Shown: in pieces, positions 6,017 to 10,366 of the stretch
Layout: every line of letters starts with the position of its first letter
Position numbering within the stretch: the first letter of the stretch is position 1
Source: JBAXAB01 sp043718245
GTDB lineage: Bacteria > Patescibacteriota > Minisyncoccia > Phycocordibacterales > CAIZLB01
Direction: 5' to 3'
DNA length: 10,366 nucleotides
Assembly (NCBI GenBank): GCA_043718245.1
Contig: JAYSWB010000059.1
Span: forward strand, 1 to 10,366
The notes under the pieces: generated by a model
Database searches by the model: none
What the model saw: the letters and a program-made list of their open reading frames with translations, nothing else
What the model was told of the DNA's origin: nothing
Made by a program: the position numbers and the translations under genes

Positions 6017-6040
6017 AAAGTTCAGGAAAACTTTATTTTT
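6017..6040 (+). terminator. Weak intrinsic terminator after the DedA gene
   Basis: AAAGTT (6017-6022) pairs with AACTTT (6029-6034) over a 6-nt loop and is followed by ATTTTT. The stem has a single GC pair, so efficiency would be low. Confidence 0.4.
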
Positions 6041-6054
6041 ATGTAGGTAGGGAA

Positions 6055-6063
6055 TGATATTTT
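6055..6063 (+). promoter_or_regulatory. Candidate extended -10 for the PilX-like gene
   Basis: TGA-TATTTT (6055-6063) predicts a start at 6070, the G of the GTG start codon. The hexamer is only 4/6 and no -35 is seen, so this is a weak call that fits the leaderless pattern elsewhere. Confidence 0.35.
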
Positions 6064-6069
6064 AGTCTG

Positions 6070-6489
6070 GTGAAAAATAACAGGGGAGCTGTGTTGGTTT
6101 TAATAGTGGTGGTCCTGACCATTACGGCTACTTTTATTTTGTACTCTTACTCGAGCTTTCTTTTTACAAGCCAGAGAGACTTTTTATTTGCAAAGTATTA
6201 TGAGCGCGCCGTCGCCTCTGCATTGTCATGCCGAGAAGTGGCGACGGCGCGCTTGAATACAAACTTTCAGTACAGGATTTCCAATGCAAATATTTCACGT
6301 TTTAACTGCACATATTCAATTATCACAAACCCAAATTTTAAGGACAAGGATATTTACGTTGATGTATATGCCACCGGCACAGCCAATGTCCCAAGATTCA
6401 TATACCCCAAAACTATCACAGTTGCCCTAAAAAGTATTATAAAGATTTCTCACTTAGGCCCAACTATCATCCAAACAAATCTTCAGTAA
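6070..6489 (+). CDS. PilX-like minor pilin or pilus-associated protein (GTG start)
   Basis: This 139-residue protein starts with GTG. The N-terminus NNRGAVLVLIVVVLTITA gives one long hydrophobic helix (about 7-32) following a basic RG, as in PilX/PilX-like minor pilin assembly proteins; the classical G-F-T-L-x-E prepilin motif and Glu5 are missing. The exterior part is beta-rich with just two cysteines (C54, C80), which may form a disulfide. It is followed 42 nt downstream by a canonical pilin, supporting a pilus role. Residues 46-62 (RAVAS...VATARL) are encoded by a perfect 14-bp GC-rich inverted repeat. GTG is chosen because no in-frame ATG lies near and the hydrophobic helix must be kept; no ribosome binding site is visible. 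Function is inferred from architecture and neighbour only. Confidence 0.7.
   Translation: MKNNRGAVLVLIVVVLTITATFILYSYSSFLFTSQRDFLFAKYYERAVASALSCREVATARLNTNFQYRISNANISRFNCTYSIITNPNFKDKDIYVDVYATGTANVPRFIYPKTITVALKSIIKISHLGPTIIQTNLQ
6203..6253. repeat. Perfect 14-bp GC-rich intragenic inverted repeat
   Basis: AGCGCGCCGTCGCC (6203-6216) is exactly complementary to GGCGACGGCGCGCT (6240-6253), with a 23-nt loop; two further G-T pairs (6202-6254, 6201-6255) could extend it. It is inside the PilX-like gene and is far richer in GC than its surroundings. Confidence 0.9.
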
Positions 6490-6531
6490 TTCTTTATTTT
6501 TATTTAATGTCTATGCTTTATTCTATATAAC

Positions 6532-6987
6532 ATGAAAAAACAAAAAGGCTTCACACTTATAGAAATCTTAATAGTTCTTGCAATAATAGCGATTCTTGCG
6601 ACCATAGTCATGGTCTCGCTTAATCCTACCAAGCAATTCAAATTCGCCAGGGACTCTCAGAGAACCGCACATTTAATGACACTTTTAAACTCTTTAGGAC
6701 AAAATATGATTGATCATGATGGAATCTTGTATTGTTCTGGTGAGACAACGAATATCCCGATAAATACAAAGACTAACGTAGACTCTTCTTTGGGATTTAA
6801 TATAGCCAATTGCCTAGTTCCAGAATATCTCCAAACCCTGCCTTTTGATCCATCAAAAAAGGGCGCATACTATTCTTCACCCCTCGATTTTGACACTAAA
6901 TATAGTATCGACCAAGACCAGTATGGTCACATAAATCTTTATGCTGAAGCCGAGGCTACGACCTCTATCATGAAAATAAGCCGTTAA
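6532..6987 (+). CDS. Type IV pilin / pseudopilin with prepilin cleavage motif
   Basis: The 151-residue protein carries a textbook class III signal: MKKQKG then FTLIEILIVLAIIAILATIVMV. Prepilin peptidase should cut between G6 and F7, giving a mature N-terminus with Glu at mature position 5 (E11), which drives subunit assembly. The helix continues into NPTKQFKFARDSQRTAHLMTLLNSL, typical of CPR pilins. The globular domain is short, with one cysteine pair (C68, C94) probably bonding as in GspG/pilin folds, and no recognisable calcium motif can be assigned. It may be a major or minor subunit of a type IV pilus used for attachment or DNA uptake. A weak -10-like TGC-TTTATT at 6514-6522 would give a leader of about 3 nt; co-transcription with the preceding gene is also possible. 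Confidence 0.9.
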   Translation: MKKQKGFTLIEILIVLAIIAILATIVMVSLNPTKQFKFARDSQRTAHLMTLLNSLGQNMIDHDGILYCSGETTNIPINTKTNVDSSLGFNIANCLVPEYLQTLPFDPSKKGAYYSSPLDFDTKYSIDQDQYGHINLYAEAEATTSIMKISR

Positions 6988-7032
6988 ATCATGTTTTTAG
7001 TGTGGATAAGGGCACTTAACAAGTCTCTAAGG

Positions 7033-7041
7033 TGGTATAAT
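7033..7041 (+). promoter_or_regulatory. Extended -10 promoter of the DUF378 gene
   Basis: TGG-TATAAT (7033-7041) is a perfect extended -10 box. The start is predicted near 7048, giving the longest leader in the window (about 39 nt), which includes a small TAACC/GGTTA stem (7047-7051 with 7059-7063). Confidence 0.65.
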
Positions 7042-7086
7042 TAAAATAACCCCTAAAAGGTTAATAAATTAATTTATAAAAACTCA

Positions 7087-7314
7087 ATGAAATCTTTACA
7101 CACTTTAAGTTTTATTCTACTAGTTGTTGGAGGTCTTAATTGGCTTCTAGTTGGTCTTTTTGACTGGAACCTCGTTACAACCCTTCTTGGCTCTTGGCCA
7201 GTATTAGTAAAAATCGTTTATGTACTCGTTGGTATTTCTGCGATAGTTGAAATTTTCGGCCACAAGTCTAATTGCAAAAGTTGTGAGGCGAGCGTTACTC
7301 CAGCAGCTAACTAG
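7087..7314 (+). CDS. DUF378 family two-helix membrane protein
   Basis: The 75-residue protein matches DUF378: two membrane helices (about 7-25 and 39-58) with the conserved opening GGLNWLLVGLF (15-25), the short polar loop after DWNLV, and KIVYVLVGISAI. A CxxC pair (C63, C66) after the second helix might bind metal or form a disulfide. The function of the family is unknown. The gene stands alone between an extended -10 promoter, with a leader of about 39 nt, and a strong bidirectional terminator shared with the convergent metalloprotease gene. Confidence 0.9.
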   Translation: MKSLHTLSFILLVVGGLNWLLVGLFDWNLVTTLLGSWPVLVKIVYVLVGISAIVEIFGHKSNCKSCEASVTPAAN

Positions 7315-7333
7315 TCTTAGATTTAAAAAACTG

Positions 7334-7365
7334 ATGAAAAACCCGCCAGATGGTGGGTTTTTCAT
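7334..7365. terminator. Bidirectional intrinsic terminator
   Basis: A stem of up to 15 bp (7334-7348 with 7351-7365, one G-T wobble) has a GC core CCCGCC/GGTGGG flanked by A5 on the left and T5 on the right. It can end transcription of the DUF378 gene on plus and of the metalloprotease gene on minus; it lies between their convergent stop codons. Confidence 0.9.
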
Positions 7366-7376
7366 TTGCATTAAAA

Positions 7377-8327
7377 TTACTTGACCTTACAACGATTTTT
7401 CAACGCTCCAAGATCAGCATCTGTCAGATTTTCGTTAATACCTGCATTTAGGTAGTACATGATGGCATTAGGATCATCAACATGTTCGAGTCCGATTGCA
7501 TGTCCAAATTCGTGCGCCAGGACCCTTACTAGCTGGTTTTCGTCTTCAAATTGGTAGATGTTTATTTTGGTCCCAGCAGCATTTCTTACGTATTCTCCCT
7601 CATTAAATTCTCTTCCTGTAGAGTCGCCTAGGCTATTGTAATCGTTTACCTTGAGGTTAAGGGTTGCAACCTGCTTATTCAGGACACTTTCTACTTCCTT
7701 GATTGTAACTACTAACAAATTTACGGCTCTTACATGTTCGTTTATCTCTTTGGTTAGATTGTTTAAATTTGCACGGTCTTGTTCAAGCTTTGCATATTCA
7801 TCGCGCGGCGCTCCACCTCGCTTGTTCCAATAGCTGATACTCTTTTCATAGGAAGTCTTACTAGAATTATAGGTTGTTGTTAATGATGATATTTGAGATT
7901 TCTCTGCATTATACGAGGCAAGCAGGGAGTCATATTTTATTTTTAAAGCATCATAGCTGGCTCTGTCATCATTTAAAGCTACGCCTATTTTGTTCATAGC
8001 ATCGGTTGCTTTTTGCCTATAGTCGTAAATAAAGTTTATTTGTAGTTCACCAGATCCGTCAGGCTCGTACTCGAATAAGTTTTTGTCTATTGAAGATTCC
8101 CATATTTTTTCCGCCTTTTCAATATTAGCCAATATTCTCTCTTTGCTAACCTTGAAACTAGGATCAATAGTACTTACCGAGTAATGGATAGGGCTCTTGC
8201 ATGGTCGCAATTCGTTTAAGCCATTCTTCCAGATATTAATAAGTTCCACCCTGTATTGATAGATGCCGATTGCAAGGAGAATCATCAATGTAAAGTTAAA
8301 AAAAAGCCTTGTTTTCGAAATTGCCAT
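7377..8327 (-). CDS. Membrane-anchored matrixin-like zinc metalloprotease with coiled-coil insert
   Basis: The 316-residue protein has one N-terminal membrane helix (about 8-24) and a metzincin catalytic site HEFGHAIGLEH (272-282): zinc ligands H272, H276 and H282, general base E273, and a Met-turn M290 (AIMYY). The N-terminal part of the catalytic domain (about 46-105: PIHYSV, then AEKIWES and LQINFIYDYRQ) matches matrixins. Between this and the zinc site is an insert of about 125 residues (105-230) with strong heptad character, interrupted by GGAPRDE. Only two cysteines exist (C43, C313), flanking the catalytic domain, likely a disulfide clamp. No propeptide cysteine switch is seen. It should act outside the membrane; substrates are unknown, perhaps host or surface proteins. 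Convergent to the DUF378 gene. Confidence 0.88.
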   Translation of the reverse strand: MAISKTRLFFNFTLMILLAIGIYQYRVELINIWKNGLNELRPCKSPIHYSVSTIDPSFKVSKERILANIEKAEKIWESSIDKNLFEYEPDGSGELQINFIYDYRQKATDAMNKIGVALNDDRASYDALKIKYDSLLASYNAEKSQISSLTTTYNSSKTSYEKSISYWNKRGGAPRDEYAKLEQDRANLNNLTKEINEHVRAVNLLVVTIKEVESVLNKQVATLNLKVNDYNSLGDSTGREFNEGEYVRNAAGTKINIYQFEDENQLVRVLAHEFGHAIGLEHVDDPNAIMYYLNAGINENLTDADLGALKNRCKVK

Positions 8328-8337
8328 ATTTCGATAA

Positions 8338-8346
8338 ATTGTAACA
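8338..8346 (-). promoter_or_regulatory. Extended -10 promoter of the metalloprotease gene
   Basis: On the minus strand TGT-TACAAT (8346-8338) predicts a start at about 8331, leaving about 4 nt before ATG 8327. No good -35 box is seen. Confidence 0.55.
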
Positions 8347-8415
8347 CACTAATTGGTAATGAGATTAATCATCAGTCGGCTCATAACGTGTAAAGGGAAA
8401 TTTATTTTTAATATC

Positions 8416-9036
8416 ATGTACTCAACAACTTACACTGCGAATCATCAAAATATTCGTAGGGCACCATCAAGAAGGGTGGTAATCCAATCTTTGGAAATAA
8501 CACCTGTCATAAAGAAGCTTTTGCTGATTGCTTTTGTAGTTAATATCGCTTTGGTTGGGGTGATCTACACAACCCTTTTTATGTTCCCACAGGAAAAATT
8601 CTCTAGTACTAATACATTATTACATGAAGTGAACGTCGGCCCTGCAACAGAATCCTTCATAAAAGAACTAAAAACTAACTCTCTAAAACCGGTTCCTACT
8701 ACGCTAGTTAATAGGAAGCATCTAACTGTAGTTGGAACAACCATAAGTTTAGGTGGAGATAATATCCAAGTTTTTGAATACGAGGATTCCAAAACCGCAA
8801 GAAGTGAAGCGGGAGTCCTGATCAAAGAATACGAGTATTCAATGAAAGAGTCTACTTTGCCTGAAAAAAGCGTACACATATATGCCAAAGATAAACTGCT
8901 TGTTTTTTACATGGGCAGTAATCAGGCAATAATGGAGTCAATTACAAAAAATACCTATCAAAGCGTTGAAGGGATCTCTCTATATGCTAACGATGAATTT
9001 TCTGCAGTCTCTAGAGATGGCAGTTATTACAAGTAA
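8416..9036 (+). CDS. Single-pass membrane protein of unknown function
   Basis: I do not recognise a family. From ATG 8416 the protein has 206 residues: a basic cytoplasmic N-terminus (RRAPSRRVV), one membrane helix (about 35-57) and an exterior domain of about 150 residues without cysteine. The exterior part contains TTISLGGDNIQVFEYED, a helix TARSEAGVLIKEYEY, and strands SVHIYAKDKLLVFYMG, a pattern seen in small periplasmic alpha/beta domains. The reading frame stays open upstream to ATG 8359 and TTG 8353, but the extra residues are not convincing. TATTTT (8403-8408) would fit a leaderless start at 8415. A purine-rich AAAGGGA at 8392 is too far from the ATG to be a good ribosome site. It is divergent from the metalloprotease, 88 bp apart, and co-directional with the DUF1059 gene. 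Confidence 0.7.
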   Translation: MYSTTYTANHQNIRRAPSRRVVIQSLEITPVIKKLLLIAFVVNIALVGVIYTTLFMFPQEKFSSTNTLLHEVNVGPATESFIKELKTNSLKPVPTTLVNRKHLTVVGTTISLGGDNIQVFEYEDSKTARSEAGVLIKEYEYSMKESTLPEKSVHIYAKDKLLVFYMGSNQAIMESITKNTYQSVEGISLYANDEFSAVSRDGSYYK

Positions 9037-9051
9037 ATTAATTAAAATAAG

Positions 9052-9291
9052 ATGAAGCATACAAAAGAAACTTTGAGAATTATGACTTGCAAGCAAATGA
9101 AAGGGGATTGTGATCAAGAAATCGCTGCTCATTCAAGTGCAGAGATGGCTAGAAAAATGACTACGCATGTTATGGAAATGCATCCTAAAGTTGCTCAACA
9201 TTTTGAAAAAATGACTAAAAAAGAACATGAAAAATGGGAGACAGATTTTCATCAAAATTGGGGAGAGGCACAGGAGCTAGAGGTCGAGTAG
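9052..9291 (+). CDS. DUF1059-like small protein
   Basis: The 79-residue soluble protein carries the DUF1059 signature MTCKQMKGDCDQEI (11-24) with C13 and C20, followed by a helix with SSAEMARKMTTHVMEMH (28-44). It then has a Lys/Glu-rich helix that the shortest family members lack. The conserved cysteine spacing suggests a metal or redox role, which is inference; the family function is unknown. Translation may start at ATG 9052 or the internal M11 (9082); the first keeps the gene 15 nt from the preceding stop and is preferred. It ends in TAG at 9289-9291, directly next to the stop of the convergent mltG gene, with no terminator between them. Confidence 0.8.
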   Translation: MKHTKETLRIMTCKQMKGDCDQEIAAHSSAEMARKMTTHVMEMHPKVAQHFEKMTKKEHEKWETDFHQNWGEAQELEVE

Positions 9292-10278
9292 TTAGTAATA
9301 TTTTCGTATGAGGTTTACATGCTCCTTATACGTTACACTACAATGAAATTCTCCTTTTTTGTCATTGAAATAATAAAAACAAGGTGTTTCGATTGGATTA
9401 AGTGCGGCCAAGATTGCCCCAACAGAGGGGCTCGCAATTGGTGTGGGTGGTAGTCCTTTATGCATGTACGTGTTGTAGGGGGACTTTATATATTTGTCGT
9501 TAGGAATAACCTTTGGCCACCAATTTCCGTCTGCGGTTTTGCTCGCTTTGGCGTACTGAAGGGTAGCATCGACTTGAAGTTTCATGTCATCAAAAAGCCT
9601 ATTCCATAAAATACCTGAAATTAATCGCATATCCTTGTTTCCAATAGTCTCGCGTTGAATGATTGAGGCGATGTTCAAAGCTTGTTCCATCGGTACAATT
9701 TTTTCTGTTGTAGTTCCGTATCTTATAGATACGTTTTCACTAAAACTTTTATCAATAAGTTTGTGCACATCCTCTGGGGTCATCTCATCGCTCACAAAAT
9801 AAGTATCTGGAAAAAAATAACCCTCATTGGCTGTCATAAATTCCTTTTTCTCTGCTTTGTCCCAATCTAGCGATTGAGTGAAGGCATTTGCTACCTGTTC
9901 CTTTCGCATTCCCGGGGTGACTGTTACCAACCTTCCATCGAGACCTGCAACGCTCGCTATGCTGTGATACCAAGGAGTGTGTGCCACTCTGACCAGTGAT
10001 GATTTAAAAGCGTCCCACAGGGTGATAAATACCTCTGATACACTTGCAGACAATGGTGATGTGGTGCCGTTTCCTTCAAGGTAAGCATTCACCGCGGTGT
10101 TTTCAGTTATAAGTTTTCTTCGAGGATCAACAGTGACAGGGAATGGTGGTGGGGTATTTTCACTCTCGGTAAATTGTTCGTGTTTTATGTTGAACATAAG
10201 GATTACAGACAGAGATAGTACTAATATGCAAAAAAGCAAAATCAAAAATAAGTATTTTGGCAAGGTGAATCTTTTCAT
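9292..10278 (-). CDS. mltG: Endolytic murein transglycosylase MltG (YceG-like)
   Basis: With ATG 10278 the protein has 328 residues: one N-terminal membrane helix (about 9-28), a Ser/Pro/Thr linker, a small LysM-like section ending in VTPGMRKEQVANAF, and the YceG catalytic domain. Family blocks are EGYFFPDTY (152-160), ASIIQRET (204-211) with catalytic E210 (aligned with E218 of E. coli MltG), MKLQVDATLQYA (232-243) and SPYNTYMHKGLPPTPI (266-281). MltG cuts nascent glycan strands at the outer membrane face, setting strand length. A start 15 codons upstream is possible by frame but would lie upstream of the promoter's predicted start; the inner ATG, one base from it, is preferred. Stop TAA abuts the TAG of the DUF1059 gene. 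Confidence 0.93.
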   Translation of the reverse strand: MKRFTLPKYLFLILLFCILVLSLSVILMFNIKHEQFTESENTPPPFPVTVDPRRKLITENTAVNAYLEGNGTTSPLSASVSEVFITLWDAFKSSLVRVAHTPWYHSIASVAGLDGRLVTVTPGMRKEQVANAFTQSLDWDKAEKKEFMTANEGYFFPDTYFVSDEMTPEDVHKLIDKSFSENVSIRYGTTTEKIVPMEQALNIASIIQRETIGNKDMRLISGILWNRLFDDMKLQVDATLQYAKASKTADGNWWPKVIPNDKYIKSPYNTYMHKGLPPTPIASPSVGAILAALNPIETPCFYYFNDKKGEFHCSVTYKEHVNLIRKYY

Positions 10279-10285
10279 CTTATAA

Positions 10286-10314
10286 AGTATACCAGTCAGA
10301 AAGGGAGGTTGAAA
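10286..10314 (-). promoter_or_regulatory. Promoter of mltG
   Basis: On the minus strand TTTCAA (10314-10309), a 17-nt spacer and extended -10 TGG-TATACT (10294-10286). Predicted start is about 10279, one base before ATG 10278. This position excludes the longer reading frame starting at 10323. Confidence 0.7.
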
Positions 10315-10323
10315 GTAAAGCAC

Positions 10324-10348
10324 AAAAAAACCGCCTTTGCCTTGGCGG
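10324..10348 (-). terminator. Intrinsic terminator of a gene beyond the right edge
   Basis: On the minus strand CCGCC (10348-10344) pairs with GGCGG (10335-10331) over an 8-nt loop and is followed by seven T (10330-10324). It should end a minus-strand transcript entering from outside the window, just before the mltG promoter. No coding sequence can be identified in 10349-10366. Confidence 0.75.
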
Positions 10349-10366
10349 GGTAGGGGCGGGTGGCAC

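Noticed and set aside
8392..8398. AAAGGGA as a Shine-Dalgarno site
   Set aside because: It is about 17 nt from ATG 8416, too far for normal use, and other genes here lack such motifs.
8353..8415. Upstream starts TTG 8353 or ATG 8359 for the membrane protein gene
   Set aside because: No promoter or ribosome site fits them and the added residues do not look like a natural N-terminus; ATG 8416 gives a typical basic N-terminus before the membrane helix. Not fully excluded.
10090..10099. 10-bp palindrome CACCGCGGTG in mltG
   Set aside because: A single short palindrome in coding sequence is compatible with chance; noted only because other GC-rich repeats occur nearby.
10279..10323. Longer N-terminus for MltG starting at 10323
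   Set aside because: The extra 15 residues overlap a good extended -10 promoter (10286-10294) and the predicted transcription start lies at about 10279, so they could not be transcribed from it; the family N-terminus begins naturally at the MKRF start.
1..10366. CRISPR arrays, insertion sequences, toxin-antitoxin or phage genes
   Set aside because: No regularly spaced repeats, transposase motifs, or such protein families could be seen on either strand.

Overview
The window looks like a piece of an AT-rich, compact genome from the candidate phyla radiation (Patescibacteria), probably a Parcubacteria/Paceibacterota-type lineage. The evidence is the gene set: short single-domain proteins (DUF1653, DUF378, DUF1059, DUF2238/YjdF, YruB-type glutaredoxin), a membrane-anchored matrixin-like protease, a CARDB surface protein and CPR-style pilins. 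Intergenic gaps are tiny and Shine-Dalgarno motifs are almost absent. This placement is inference from family recognition; no rRNA or phylogenetic marker is present. The standard code fits, and all 15 visible stop codons are TAA or TAG.

Layout. Positions 1-709 (minus): 5' part of a membrane-anchored, Ser/Thr-rich CARDB protein that runs off the left edge. A 76-bp divergent promoter region separates it from a plus-strand glutaredoxin-FKBP isomerase pair (786-1423). A hairpin, tRNA-Arg(CCT) and a frameshifted DUF2238 membrane protein follow (1434-2226). Next come a DUF1653 protein with its terminator (2268-2660), an RlmI/RlmK-like SAM methyltransferase (2692-3516), and a tight run of small membrane protein, tRNA-Phe and FAD oxidoreductase (3547-5364). 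Then DedA (5385-6014), two pilin-type proteins (6070-6987), and DUF378 (7087-7314) with a bidirectional terminator. On the minus strand lies a coiled-coil-containing zinc metalloprotease (7377-8327). A membrane protein and a DUF1059 protein (8416-9291) on the plus strand converge on minus-strand mltG (9292-10278). A strong minus-strand terminator at the right edge belongs to a gene outside the window.

Functionally this is mostly envelope and surface biology: redox and folding helpers (glutaredoxin, FKBP), pili, cell-wall cutting (MltG), a membrane protease, DedA and several small membrane proteins, mixed with tRNAs and an RNA-modification-type methyltransferase. I see no transposon, CRISPR array, toxin-antitoxin pair or defence island.

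The most interesting signal is architectural. For most genes a sigma70-type -10 box, often extended (TGn), ends only 6 to about 13 nt before the start codon, which predicts leaderless or near-leaderless mRNAs. The oxidoreductase start codon sits one nucleotide after the 3' end of tRNA-Phe, so tRNA 3' processing itself would create a 1-nt-leader mRNA. A second signal is a set of perfect GC-rich inverted repeats inside coding regions (14 bp at 6203-6253, 12 bp at 3608-3661).
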